Shown: positions 9,253-18,549, counted from the stretch's first letter. The stretch: 64,000 nucleotides of DNA from Nitrospira japonica (GCA_020723105.1 DYJL01000002.1:62001-126000); one strand, 5' to 3'. The notes: a model not told the origin generated them from the sequence alone. Translations and numbers: made by a program.

Positions 9253-11736
9253 TTACCGAATAACAGTGCTTTCATCAGGAGCCTTCGGCGGATTTGGCAA
9301 GAGAGCTGCAAGCTGTCTGTTAACAGCTTTCAGTCCCTGATAGTCATTATTGTTTATTGCCCTCTGTCCCTGTGCTATTAATTGATCCGCTTGAGACTGA
9401 TCACGCATCTTTGATTTGTCCTCGCAAAGATTCTGATAATAATAAATATGTAAGACTCCCTTCTGATCCAGAACGCGTAGTGATAATCCTCTCAGCTCAC
9501 TAATACGATGCCTTAGCAGATCGGTATCATTAGTATTCATAGCAGCCATTATCTCTTTTTCATATCTTTCAAGATTCTGCTTATCAGTAGAATTTCCGCT
9601 TTCATTAACAATCGATTTTGCATTGTTTAATGCACTTTTTGCATCCTCCAACAGTGCTGGCCATTCCAATGCATCTTCAACCTCATCCAGAGTAACCTTC
9701 AGATCAAGAAGACGGTTCTTGCATTTGTCTCCAGCATCACGATCTCCCTTTGATGCTGCAAATGCGGTATCAATGTCATGAACTATTCGTTCAGAATCAA
9801 TCTTCTGAAGCAGATGTTTTCCTCTCGGATCATCTATACTTTCCATCTTCTTTCTGGCATCTTCGAGACGTTTCTTTTCTCGCTCAATTTCTTTAAGAAG
9901 ATTTTCAGGGTCAGCTTTATCAAACATCATTTTTAAAACGTCTTCATATTCTTCATCAAGAATCGGGATATACGCCTTTACTCTTACTAATCGCGACTGA
10001 TCAATTTCTATCGTAACTTCAACATCGCTGCCGGCAGGGACATTGCGTTTGACCTGATGGGCCTTGACCTCGAGGCTTCCAATCCGCATATTGCGGTCCG
10101 CCCTCCAGTTCAGTCCTTCCATTACGGGAATCCTGATGACATCTCCGCTTTGACCTTGTATCAGTTGGCTGACAGTCCTGAATATTTCTCGTTTACGCAC
10201 TGGCAACGAAGTTCCCTTTTCCATAAACCATGCCATTTCGTTATTAGCCAGTGCGACACCTACATGATGCGTCAGAGGTGCAGCTGTTATTACCATCCCG
10301 ATTGTATAACTGAAGCGGTCAGGATCTGTTTTACATTTTGTTCCCTTGGCATCGCAGAGCTCAATGATAAAAGTGTTAATACGACCCTTCTCTGCCCAAA
10401 GATTTGTCATAAAACTTCCGTTGGGCGACAGCCCGAGTTTGCCGCTCCGCCACTCCGGTCTTGCGTCAGCATGAACGAATTCGATTGTAAAACCGGAAAA
10501 ATCTACTCCATTGGACGTCAGGATTTTTCCGCCCACAAGCGGTTCGGTATCAGTTCCGACGGGCTTATAATCCAGATCTATAGCATATTCTCCGGATGAT
10601 AAAGGTTGCTGAACGGTATGTTCGTTCCTTTGCGTGCCTGCGAAAATGGCTGCCCCTCTTGCCACAACAGTCAACGGGTCAACGTTAAATTCAAGCGGGA
10701 TTCCAAGCCCTTCTTTACTGTCAGCCAGATGTTCTTTTAAATAAGGTGCCAGCGTCGGACCGCCTACGAGTAACACTTTTTCAATGTTACCGATTCCCAA
10801 TCTTTTTTCATTCAAGACTTTTTTGCAAATATTTACTGAACGCAGAATGAATGGCTCGGCAAGTCTTTTAACATCAGCCTTTTTTAGCTCGTATTCAAAT
10901 GAAATCGGAGATCCTTTATCATCATTACACAGAAAATCTTCTATAATCTCTGCTGAATCATCACGCGATACCCTTATTTTGGCCTTTTCAGCTGCGAGTT
11001 TCAGTTTGTTTATAGCCCCTTTCCATTTGGGGTTGCTTCGATTGAAATCCGAGACGCGGTGCTCACGTACCACGGCAGGTATCAGCAATTGCTCCACGAT
11101 CTCCCAGTCAATCAGTTTCCCGCCAAGGTGGTTATCGCCGCCGTGATTAACAACCTGTATGACTCCATCCCGTACTTGGATTACAGCAGCATCGAATGTC
11201 CCGCCCCCTAAATCATAAACTAACCAGAAAACGTTGTCGCTTTCGCTTTGAAAACCGTATGCCATTGCTGCAGCTACAGGCTCCTGCAAAAGAGGACTTG
11301 ATGTGAATCCCGCCAGATGTGCGGCCTTTTTTGTTGCCTCACACTGTGGCAATTGAAACGCAGCCGGGACAGTTATGACCGCACTCATAACGTTTTCGTT
11401 TCTACGTTGTTTCACATCGTTTTTCAGCGCTTTTAATACTTCCGCCGATAATTCCTCGGATTTCATGCGGCATCCGTTTCTTTTGAATATCTTTTCCTCA
11501 CCTGTCCCCATCTGCAACTTAAATTCGCTGAACGCATTTTCATCGTCGTCTCCCAGACGTTCTTTAGCGCGTCTGCCTACATGTATACTTTCCTTTTTAT
11601 CAAGCCACACAGCAGAAGGTGTACATTCAAAATCTTCATTATTTTTAAAGATCTCGACATTTGTTCCATTCAGTAAAGCAATCGTGCTGTTAGTGGTACC
11701 GAGGTCAATACCGTAATCAATTGTTAATCTTTTCAT
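9253..11736 (-). CDS. Divergent Hsp70 (DnaK-like) chaperone with long inserted and C-terminal regions
   Basis: The ATPase domain is intact: GIDLGTTNS (residue 9), a VYDLGGGTFD phosphate-2 loop near 173 and VLLVGGPT near 318. At 827 residues it is about 190 longer than housekeeping DnaK. After the ATPase domain (about 375) come 110 or so residues resembling a beta-sandwich insert (YAIDLDYKPVGTDTEPLVGG onward), then a substrate-domain-like stretch. A long charged helical tail (620-827) replaces the usual lid and EEVD-like end. Ribosome site GGGAGA precedes the ATG. It sits between a GrpE-like and an OmpA gene, so it is probably a dedicated chaperone with its own cofactors. Confidence 0.88.
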   Translation of the reverse strand: MKRLTIDYGIDLGTTNSTIALLNGTNVEIFKNNEDFECTPSAVWLDKKESIHVGRRAKERLGDDDENAFSEFKLQMGTGEEKIFKRNGCRMKSEELSAEVLKALKNDVKQRRNENVMSAVITVPAAFQLPQCEATKKAAHLAGFTSSPLLQEPVAAAMAYGFQSESDNVFWLVYDLGGGTFDAAVIQVRDGVIQVVNHGGDNHLGGKLIDWEIVEQLLIPAVVREHRVSDFNRSNPKWKGAINKLKLAAEKAKIRVSRDDSAEIIEDFLCNDDKGSPISFEYELKKADVKRLAEPFILRSVNICKKVLNEKRLGIGNIEKVLLVGGPTLAPYLKEHLADSKEGLGIPLEFNVDPLTVVARGAAIFAGTQRNEHTVQQPLSSGEYAIDLDYKPVGTDTEPLVGGKILTSNGVDFSGFTIEFVHADARPEWRSGKLGLSPNGSFMTNLWAEKGRINTFIIELCDAKGTKCKTDPDRFSYTIGMVITAAPLTHHVGVALANNEMAWFMEKGTSLPVRKREIFRTVSQLIQGQSGDVIRIPVMEGLNWRADRNMRIGSLEVKAHQVKRNVPAGSDVEVTIEIDQSRLVRVKAYIPILDEEYEDVLKMMFDKADPENLLKEIEREKKRLEDARKKMESIDDPRGKHLLQKIDSERIVHDIDTAFAASKGDRDAGDKCKNRLLDLKVTLDEVEDALEWPALLEDAKSALNNAKSIVNESGNSTDKQNLERYEKEIMAAMNTNDTDLLRHRISELRGLSLRVLDQKGVLHIYYYQNLCEDKSKMRDQSQADQLIAQGQRAINNNDYQGLKAVNRQLAALLPNPPKAPDESTVIR

Positions 11737-11767
11737 TTATAGGATCTCCCTTCTTGTTTAAATTTGT

Positions 11768-12274
11768 TTATGATTGATGAGTACTTTCAAGTTTTTCCTC
11801 AGTTTTTTCCGGGGTACCGACTATAACTTCACCCATTTGAATCGACTCGTTCTTATAGTAAATTGAAGGTTTGATCGTCTCTATCACCTTTTCACGTCCA
11901 ATTCCAGGCGTGGGTTGAAAAGCAATTACCTTGAGAGACAGCCCTGAGTCAAATAGCTTTCCGGTATGTTCCTGGATCTCAAATCCTGCCTGTATCAGTG
12001 CATCCCAGACAGACTGCAAATGACGGTATGCCCTGCGCATTTCCTCCAGCGGACGGTCTGTTCCCATCTGTAACATTTTCTGCCTTAAACGCCACAATCC
12101 TGTACATACATCAGCAAAAAAACTTAAATTTTCTTTCATGATATTTGGTGATTCGAGTGTGTTTTCCGGAAGAGTCATCAGTTTCTCAAAAACCGATAAC
12201 AACTCAGGAGGCCATTCATAAGGTGCAATCCTAAATTCCTCTGGATACATCAGTTGTCTAACACTTGCAATCAT
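11768..12274 (-). CDS. GrpE-like nucleotide exchange factor
   Basis: The 168-residue product has a helical first half and a C-terminal part (ALIQAGFEIQEHTGKLFDSG, then VIETIKPSIYYKNESIQMGEVIVG) that follows the GrpE pattern of a Gly-X-X-hydrophobic turn, beta wing and final VxV-type strand. Classical GrpE is about 190 residues with a long N-terminal helix, which is shorter here. It lies directly upstream of the DnaK-like gene, exactly where an exchange factor is expected. Similarity is weak at the residue level and the call leans on context. Confidence 0.7.
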   Translation of the reverse strand: MIASVRQLMYPEEFRIAPYEWPPELLSVFEKLMTLPENTLESPNIMKENLSFFADVCTGLWRLRQKMLQMGTDRPLEEMRRAYRHLQSVWDALIQAGFEIQEHTGKLFDSGLSLKVIAFQPTPGIGREKVIETIKPSIYYKNESIQMGEVIVGTPEKTEEKLESTHQS

Positions 12275-12295
12275 TATTCTAACCTCACTTTTAAA

Positions 12296-13921
12296 TTATT
12301 GAGTATTGGGGCGTTCACCGAATGCCCATCCTTCTTTTAATTTCGATTGAATAAGCGGAAAGTTATTCTTCTTTGATTCCGATAAAGAATTTGTATTGTT
12401 TTTAATAAAATTTTTACGGATTAGAAAATTGGCAAGTAGCCCAGTTGTAATGGACAGGGCAGCAATAGATAAGAAGTAATGACCATTATACGCATCGTCA
12501 ATTTCCATATTCATAAACTCTAGAATAGAACTTATAACATTATCGTAGAGAAACAGAGTAGCAATTATGGTTACTATACATATTGCAATAGCTATAGAGC
12601 GACGTGAGTGAATGGTTTTACATTCTGTACAGCGTGGTACTTTAATAGTTACATAATTCCAGACTGTCCGGGTCATATTATATCCAGCCCATTCCTTTCT
12701 AACATTGCCATGCATCTTCACCTCAATCCCTGCTGAGTCAACGCAGGTATTCTTCTTGCAAAACCAGCACGTTTTATACATCGAATGATACTCAATATTG
12801 CTTTTGAAAATCTCAATGTTTTGTTCAATTCGGCTCCGAGCCGTATCGGTTACTGCAATTGAGTGAACTCGATTGAGGAATTCAAGTGACTTACTCCAGT
12901 CACTTGTTTTATTCCCAAAAACTATTTCACATGAAAGCGCGCAGATTGCCACTTCATCATGAGATCCATCCCGTGTAGGATTACCTGCCGGTAATAAACA
13001 ATCCATAATAGCTAACACAGGTTCTACCTGCTCCAATAAATGTCTGCCTACCTTATCAGCATTCTCCGCGTCAGCACTTGAATCAGTATCTGCAACTTTA
13101 CATAAAGCCTTTACGCGCTCCCTTATGTGTTCAAGCGCCTTTCTGTTGGCTTCGTCAATAACATTTTGTCCAAAACCCGATTCCTGCATTATCTTCATAT
13201 GACGCTTGGCTTCCTCAAATTCACCAAGTTCTGCAAACCGTACTGCTAATTTGGCATTTATTGAAAGCAGCACCAGCGGCAGATTCATTCTCATACGACG
13301 GGCCATGCCAGTGGTTAAACGAGGGTCGTTTAACTCACGGATTCTCCCGGTCAGCCTGCTCCAGAACACTTCCTCCTCCAATAAAACTTTCCATCGTTTA
13401 AATGCGTCTTGCCAATATTTATCCCGATGCTTCTTCTCACTTTCTGCAAGCTTCTGTGAAAAGGATGTATTTTCCAAATCAAGCGCATCCATATGTGACA
13501 AAACAGCAAGGTTATGGATCGAAACATTGGTGTTACTGGATTTAGCACGCGTTGTCCATATTTCCGTAGCTTTTTTCATGTCACACTTTGTAAGCGCAAT
13601 CAGAGCCTCATCCGTTCTGCTCTGCCCAAGATTCTGAGGCCAAAACCAGAAAAACTCATCCAGTATCCGATGCTCCGGATCCCTTAAGCGCTGCATCGCT
13701 GCACGAATGGCATCTTCATTATATATTCCCCCATCCGGCTGTGAACCATTGCCGTATTTCTGCATCATTTTGAGTTTCTCAACCTGTCGAGCCATTTCTC
13801 TCTCTGTCGCATCTACAGGTACGCCGGCAATTCGGAAAGCATTTGATAGATAAATATCAGGGGTCGCTGATGCTATAAATACTTCAGTTTCTATTTGCGG
13901 ATTCTCAGATATATTACTCAT
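12296..13921 (-). CDS. Degenerate J-domain-like protein with Cys-pair motif and two membrane helices
   Basis: The first 90 residues (DIYLSNAFRIAGVPVDATEREM ... RDPEHRILDEFFWFWP, quoted in part) match the pattern of a J-related domain family that starts with NAFR-type and ends with a DEFFWFWP-type motif. No HPD motif is present, so stimulation of Hsp70 ATPase in the classical way is doubtful. A helical middle with TPR character follows (120-370). A CWFCKKNTC / CTECK pair (about 395-445) could bind zinc, and two hydrophobic helices lie at about 450-470 and 485-510. The gene follows the kinase and precedes grpE-like. It probably brings the Hsp70 to the membrane. Confidence 0.7.
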   Translation of the reverse strand: MSNISENPQIETEVFIASATPDIYLSNAFRIAGVPVDATEREMARQVEKLKMMQKYGNGSQPDGGIYNEDAIRAAMQRLRDPEHRILDEFFWFWPQNLGQSRTDEALIALTKCDMKKATEIWTTRAKSSNTNVSIHNLAVLSHMDALDLENTSFSQKLAESEKKHRDKYWQDAFKRWKVLLEEEVFWSRLTGRIRELNDPRLTTGMARRMRMNLPLVLLSINAKLAVRFAELGEFEEAKRHMKIMQESGFGQNVIDEANRKALEHIRERVKALCKVADTDSSADAENADKVGRHLLEQVEPVLAIMDCLLPAGNPTRDGSHDEVAICALSCEIVFGNKTSDWSKSLEFLNRVHSIAVTDTARSRIEQNIEIFKSNIEYHSMYKTCWFCKKNTCVDSAGIEVKMHGNVRKEWAGYNMTRTVWNYVTIKVPRCTECKTIHSRRSIAIAICIVTIIATLFLYDNVISSILEFMNMEIDDAYNGHYFLSIAALSITTGLLANFLIRKNFIKNNTNSLSESKKNNFPLIQSKLKEGWAFGERPNTQ

Positions 13922-13957
13922 CCCGTTTCCCTCCTCTAAAAATATATTTTAACTTGT

Positions 13958-15064
13958 TCACATTGCTATCCCACGACGCCAAAGCTTAAGTTGATATTCA
14001 TACTGTTTGCGAAGACCCGGACTTTTATTAAATGCTTCTTCCATAAGATCCGCTGCCTCAGCCAGCTTGCCTATCTGGAGAGAAAGCTTAAGTGCTTTGT
14101 CTGCCATTTTACGAGCTTTAGCTTCGTCGACAGGGGTATGTATACCCAATGCACTTTTAGACATCTCAGATGAAATAGTGTTTTTCGATATTGCTGAAGA
14201 ACCTGCTGTAAAAGGTTTCCACCCATTCAGATCAGCAAGAAATTCTTTAGCAGAAGGATAGCGGTCCTCTGGTTTCAGTGCTAATGCTTGGAATAATATC
14301 TGATCCAGCAGTGGATTGACTCGTATATTCAAACAACTTGGTGGGATCAAGGGCCGTTCAAAGCATTGGCCAACTATTACATCAATAGCATCAGATTCAG
14401 AGAAAGGAAACCTGTCAGTAAGAAGTAAATAAAGCGTGGCTCCAAGCGCCCATACATCTCCTGCGCAAGAGTCGCTCCGGAAATCACGAAATGTTTCCGG
14501 CGCCTTAAAACAGCGTGTGCCTCTGGCACTCGCCAATAGAGTTAAAGGATTTACTCTCTTAGCAAGACCAAAATCGCTTATACGCACACGGAGTCCGTCA
14601 GCATCGTAACCAGCTAATATATTTTGTGGTTTTATATCACGATGAATTATTGGAGGGCTCTCTCCATGCGCAATAACAAGTCCTCTGCAGACTTGCCTGA
14701 TAATTTCAACAGATGTCTCAACCGGAACTAATTGTGAACCATGTGACCGCCAGAACTGCTCCAAACTTCCTCCGGCTACATATTCCATGGTGAAGAAGCC
14801 ACATGTTCCCTTGGAAGTTTCTATGGTATTTGCGTCATAAACCCTGATAATATTTGGATGGCCAATTTGCGAGAGCATAATAGCTTCACCAAGCATTTGT
14901 TCGGTTTCTTCAATAGTCATTCCAGCCATTTTAAAGACCTTCATGGCTTGACGTCCAAGAAAACGATGTTTTACTCGGTAAACTTCAGCAAAAGCCCCTT
15001 CACCAATAAGTCGCTCGACTTCATAAGTCCCACGAATTAATTGTCCTTCTTTTATCAAGCCCAT
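13958..15064 (-). CDS. Hanks-type Ser/Thr protein kinase (PknB/PpkA-like), cytoplasmic
   Basis: All kinase landmarks are present: GEGAFAEVY glycine loop, AMKVF lysine, HRDIKPQN catalytic loop, DFGLAK and the KAPE anchor. The chosen start is ATG at 15064, with GGAGG at 15073-15077; the open frame extends two codons further to a TTG. After the kinase domain (about 280 residues) comes a short linker and a helical pair (LSLQIGKLAEAADLMEEAF). There is no membrane helix. As first gene of the chaperone operon, with a PP2C phosphatase and an FHA protein next door, it is likely the signalling input for the whole locus. Confidence 0.93.
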   Translation of the reverse strand: MGLIKEGQLIRGTYEVERLIGEGAFAEVYRVKHRFLGRQAMKVFKMAGMTIEETEQMLGEAIMLSQIGHPNIIRVYDANTIETSKGTCGFFTMEYVAGGSLEQFWRSHGSQLVPVETSVEIIRQVCRGLVIAHGESPPIIHRDIKPQNILAGYDADGLRVRISDFGLAKRVNPLTLLASARGTRCFKAPETFRDFRSDSCAGDVWALGATLYLLLTDRFPFSESDAIDVIVGQCFERPLIPPSCLNIRVNPLLDQILFQALALKPEDRYPSAKEFLADLNGWKPFTAGSSAISKNTISSEMSKSALGIHTPVDEAKARKMADKALKLSLQIGKLAEAADLMEEAFNKSPGLRKQYEYQLKLWRRGIAM

Positions 15065-15206
15065 GAACAATGCCTCCGAACGTTTTGTAGGATAAATATC
15101 TTAATAAAAAGAGGATGAAAAGTAAATTTAATTTTAATATTTCGATTATTAATTAACATGTTCTTATATTCATGTGATCTTATGCATTTTGATTAACAAC
15201 TGTTTA

Positions 15207-15221
15207 TCAAATAACATGCCA
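15207..15221 (-). promoter_or_regulatory. Probable sigma54 promoter of the kinase-chaperone operon
   Basis: On the minus strand TGGCAT-GTTAT-TTGA keeps the -24 GG and the spacing but has A instead of C in the -12 GC. The palindrome at 15284-15300 is about 72 bp upstream and the start codon about 130 nt downstream of the predicted start point. It is the weakest of the four promoters. Confidence 0.45.
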
Positions 15222-15283
15222 GCTTGTAAAATCTTTTTTATCAATATGTTGCAATATTGTGAGAAAAATAATTTAGTTAACTT

Positions 15284-15300
15284 CGTCTAATTATTAGACT
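15284..15300. promoter_or_regulatory. Palindromic enhancer site 2 (CGTCTAA-TTA-TTAGACT)
   Basis: Six of seven arm positions are symmetric. It lies upstream of the kinase-led chaperone operon and matches the other three copies in this locus. Confidence 0.75.
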
Positions 15301-15455
15301 ATGAATATTTTTAATCTGTTTCTGGGGTATGATAGAAAATATTCAACTGGTATTTCTTTTATTTAAAAAAATAAAAGATATAACGTATAGGTATTTTGGG
15401 ATAGTTGCGGGAATAAGGATCTTTACATATGTGGGTATTACAGAGAATCTTTTCT

Positions 15456-16187
15456 TTAATATAGTTGCCTAATGACAATTACTGTTATATTATCTTCTCC
15501 CCCTGCTTCGTTTGCCTGTTGAATTAAGCGCATGCATATTTCTTCAGAACTGTTTCCACTTATAACAATAGTCTGGATTTCATCTTCTGATAGCATATCC
15601 CAGAGTCCATCACTGCATAGCATAACAACATCATCTTTATGCAATATGTATCTACTATATTCTGGTACGATGGTATAAGGAGAGCCAAGCGCTTGGGTCA
15701 GTTGATTTTTAAATTGACTTGATAGAGCTTCATCCTTTGACATTTTTCCTGTTTCTATCAAAGCTGTTACGACAGAGTGGTCTTTAGTAATTTGTGTAAT
15801 AGAGGAACGATTAATCACATAAACACGAGAATCTCCAATGTGACATGTATGCAGTATGTTTTCCTGAATTAAACATAAAACGATAGTACACCCCATGCCA
15901 CTGTATTCAGTTCTTTTCATGCTTATATTCAGAATTTCCTGATTCGCTTTAATAACTGAGGTGACCAGTTCTTTCTTAATTATTTTATGATTCATATGGA
16001 GCTCTTTGTTATTGAAGTAATTCTCCAGTGTCTTTATGGCATTCCGGCTAGCAATCTCTCCTGCATTATGACCTCCCATCCCGTCCGAAATGATATATAT
16101 ATGTTTATCTGGGAGTAAAAGAAAAGCATCCTCATTACTATCCCTTCTCAGACCTACATTGGTTGTACCGTATACTGATTCGTTCAT
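15456..16187 (-). CDS. PP2C-type Ser/Thr protein phosphatase
   Basis: The 243-residue protein shows the full metal-binding set: RRDSNEDAF near the start, SDGMGGHNAGE, HIGDSRVYV, CSDGLWDML and the final GGEDNITVIV. It is a soluble single-domain PppA/Stp1-like enzyme and would reverse the action of the neighbouring kinase. It has its own -24/-12 element and enhancer site upstream, giving a leader of about 26 nt. No strong ribosome site is visible before its ATG. Confidence 0.95.
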   Translation of the reverse strand: MNESVYGTTNVGLRRDSNEDAFLLLPDKHIYIISDGMGGHNAGEIASRNAIKTLENYFNNKELHMNHKIIKKELVTSVIKANQEILNISMKRTEYSGMGCTIVLCLIQENILHTCHIGDSRVYVINRSSITQITKDHSVVTALIETGKMSKDEALSSQFKNQLTQALGSPYTIVPEYSRYILHKDDVVMLCSDGLWDMLSEDEIQTIVISGNSSEEICMRLIQQANEAGGEDNITVIVIRQLY

Positions 16188-16223
16188 ATATTTTTGCGAA
16201 CAATATTACAATGTTATTTTAAA

Positions 16224-16238
16224 GCAATTATGATACCA
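16224..16238 (-). promoter_or_regulatory. Sigma54 promoter of the phosphatase gene
   Basis: On the minus strand TGGTAT-CATAA-TTGC has the essential -24 GG, -12 GC and exact spacing. The palindrome at 16311-16327 is centred about 82 bp upstream. A partial extra site (AGTCTAA at 16247-16253) lies in between. Confidence 0.65.
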
Positions 16239-16310
16239 AATAATAAAGTCTAATATTCCAATAAGTTATAACTGAATAAAAAAACAATAGCCTTGTTGTA
16301 CTTCCAATAT

Positions 16311-16327
16311 TGTCTAAATATTAGACA
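16311..16327. promoter_or_regulatory. Palindromic enhancer site 3 (TGTCTAA-ATA-TTAGACA), overlapping the activator stop codon
   Basis: Both 7-bp arms are perfectly symmetric. The right arm includes the TAA stop of the activator gene (16323-16321), so the regulator gene carries an operator for its downstream neighbour in its last codons. Confidence 0.78.
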
Positions 16328-18201
16328 CCTAAACCCTCAAAGCCCGATATCCTGTGTTCTTTCCCCTTATTATAGAGAGTTTGTTTTGAGATGCATAGTA
16401 TTTTTGCAGCTTTTTCCTTATTCCCACGAGTATGTTCAAGGACTCTGATAATATATTCTTTTTCGATATCAACAAGTGATTTGAGATTTTCTAATAGGCT
16501 ACTATTTAATTGAATAGCATCAGGCGTTATAACTGAATCCTCGGAATAGACTATAGCTCTTTTTATGACAGTTTGGAGTTCTCTTATATTGTCAGGCCAT
16601 TCATATTGAGAAAGTAAATCTATGCTCTTATTTGAGAGTCGACTAATTCTTTTGCCAAAATTTGGTCTTTCCTTGAAAAGGAAATAGCCTGCAAGAAGCG
16701 GTATATCATCTTTCCTGTCCCTGAGAGGAGGCATATTAAATCTGAATACATTTAGTCGTGCATACAGATCGTGTCTGAATTTGCCTTCCTTAACTGCTTG
16801 TTCCAGATTGCAATTGGTGGCTGCAATGATTCTGATATCAAGAGGAATGGGTTCTTTACCTCCTAATGGCCAGATAATTTTTTCCTCTAAGGCATTCAAT
16901 AGTTTGGCCTGATGTTCTTTACTAAGATCACCTATTTCATCCAGAAAAAGAGTTCCTTCGTTAGCGAGTCTAAACTTTCCTGTCTTTTTTTCTAATGCAC
17001 CTGTAAATGATCCTTTCTCATGACCAAACATTTCTGATTCAAGAAGATTTTCAGGTATTGCAGAACAATTGATCATAATAAATGGTTTGTCTTTTCTTAT
17101 AGAATTCTGATGCACTGCCTTTGCAAGTTGCCCCTTTCCTGTACCAGTTTCACCAGTTATTAAAACAGTTACATCCATATTAATAATTCTAAGTATATCG
17201 TTCATTATCTCTCTCATCCTCGAAGAGATTCCAATAACTGCAGTCTCTAACTCGAGTCTTTTCTCAAGATTAAGTTTTTCATTCCTTAACGATTCATACG
17301 ACTTGACTCTGCTCATGAATGACGATATATCATCACCTATCAAAGAAAAAAGACTTAAATCTTTTTCTGTAAACAACCCCTTTTCTTTTAGACTATCCAT
17401 ATACAATAGGCCTTTGATCTCATTATCCCATTTAAGCGGAATACATACTACGGATTTTATCTTCACTTCAAGGATGCTTTTCGCTGTCTTCCAATCTATC
17501 TTGAATTTTTCGTCACTGACAGCATCTTCGATTATCATTACCTTTTTATTATCAAAAAAATATTTTAATATGGTTCTGCTTATTTTTAAGTCGGTATTCT
17601 CTCTGGGTGCTTGTGCTAAACAGATAATGTTGTCCTGAGCATTCTCAAATGATGCAATAAATATCCTGTCAGTGTTAAAGGTCCTATGGAGTTCTTCAAC
17701 AATTAGTTGTAATGATACCTCGAAATTAAGATTGAGGTTTGTAATATGAGTCAATTTATATAAAAGAGATAGTTTAACAGGCTCATCTTTGTATTCTTCA
17801 ATAGCCTGAAGCTCAACAGAAGGGGGAGAAAAAATGGTTTTCATACTATTACTTTTATTTTTATCTGTCAATGCAATATTGTTTTTCTTAACTGTATCTA
17901 CTGAAGTCTCTTCCTGGAAAACTAAAACATAATCTCCAATTTCTATGCTATCTTTGTCGTTTAACTTGCCATAATCACATTTTTTTCCGTTAAGGTAAGT
18001 GTTATTTTGACTACCAAGATCTTGTAGAAAATAGTTGCCATCAGTATCACAAAAAATTGCAGCATGAAATCTTGATATCTTAAGTGCAGGGTCTGGAAGA
18101 CAAATATCGTTTAACTTATGCCTTCCTATTGATATTGCTTTTTGTAAGTTTATATTGTAACTAGTTATGAGCTCAGTTCTTTTCTTAACTAATATGTGCA
18201 T
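16321..18201 (-). CDS. FHA-GAF-sigma54 transcription activator (bacterial enhancer-binding protein)
   Basis: From the ATG at 18201 the protein is 626 residues; a TTG six codons earlier also opens the frame. The FHA domain (1-98) shows GRH, SRFHA and NNTYLNG, the phosphothreonine-binding residues. A GAF domain spans about 145-300. The AAA+ domain has GETGTGKG (about 348), GSFTGA (the sigma54-contact GAFTGA loop with Ser for Ala) and LFLDEIGDL. A Fis-type helix-turn-helix (EKAAKILCISKQTLYNKGKEHRI) closes it. FHA binding to kinase targets would link phosphorylation to transcription. The four palindromes around it are its likely sites. Confidence 0.93.
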   Translation of the reverse strand: MHILVKKRTELITSYNINLQKAISIGRHKLNDICLPDPALKISRFHAAIFCDTDGNYFLQDLGSQNNTYLNGKKCDYGKLNDKDSIEIGDYVLVFQEETSVDTVKKNNIALTDKNKSNSMKTIFSPPSVELQAIEEYKDEPVKLSLLYKLTHITNLNLNFEVSLQLIVEELHRTFNTDRIFIASFENAQDNIICLAQAPRENTDLKISRTILKYFFDNKKVMIIEDAVSDEKFKIDWKTAKSILEVKIKSVVCIPLKWDNEIKGLLYMDSLKEKGLFTEKDLSLFSLIGDDISSFMSRVKSYESLRNEKLNLEKRLELETAVIGISSRMREIMNDILRIINMDVTVLITGETGTGKGQLAKAVHQNSIRKDKPFIMINCSAIPENLLESEMFGHEKGSFTGALEKKTGKFRLANEGTLFLDEIGDLSKEHQAKLLNALEEKIIWPLGGKEPIPLDIRIIAATNCNLEQAVKEGKFRHDLYARLNVFRFNMPPLRDRKDDIPLLAGYFLFKERPNFGKRISRLSNKSIDLLSQYEWPDNIRELQTVIKRAIVYSEDSVITPDAIQLNSSLLENLKSLVDIEKEYIIRVLEHTRGNKEKAAKILCISKQTLYNKGKEHRISGFEGLGV

Positions 18202-18532
18202 AACTGGAATTATGATCAATTAATTTTCAAGATAAAGTAATTTTTTTTACCAAAATAGAAGTCGAATTGATTTATTACTATTGTGTTTTCTCCTAACTAA
18301 GAAACACAGCATGAGAAAAATACCATTTTCTGAGTAAAAAGAACTTCACGCATGTAAGTATATCCAATTCAATGATTATTGGGCAAGAAAATAATTTTTA
18401 TGTGTCAAGCCAAATTTAAAATGTCTGATAGCTTCTAAAAAAAAACGTTTTCCGTCTCTTTTGTCGCTCTCGTAATCACTTTGCCGCCTCTGGAATGCTT
18501 AATTCTTCATCCATTTTTTTAGCTTGCCTCAT

Positions 18533-18549
18533 CGTCTAACATTTAGACG
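18533..18549. promoter_or_regulatory. Palindromic enhancer site 4 (CGTCTAA-CAT-TTAGACG)
   Basis: This is the most symmetric copy: the arms extend to 9 bp each (ATCGTCTAA and TTAGACGAT, 18531-18551). It is centred about 130 bp before the plus-strand -24 element and could also act on the activator gene. Confidence 0.8.

Larger units (their letters stand above)
15065..15455. other. Regulatory region between kinase and phosphatase genes
   Basis: This AT-rich stretch holds enhancer site 2 and a weak -24/-12 element, both oriented towards the kinase operon. The phosphatase gene ends at 15456. I see no other gene. Confidence 0.5.

Noticed and set aside
5767-18201. Type VI secretion system suggested by kinase, phosphatase, FHA, Clp and OmpA genes
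   Set aside because: No sheath, tube, baseplate, spike or TssM/TssK gene is present; Hsp70, GrpE-like and J-like genes point to protein quality control instead.
18403-18415. TTGACA on the minus strand upstream of the activator
   Set aside because: No -10 hexamer at 16-18 bp spacing could be found, so it was not listed as a promoter.
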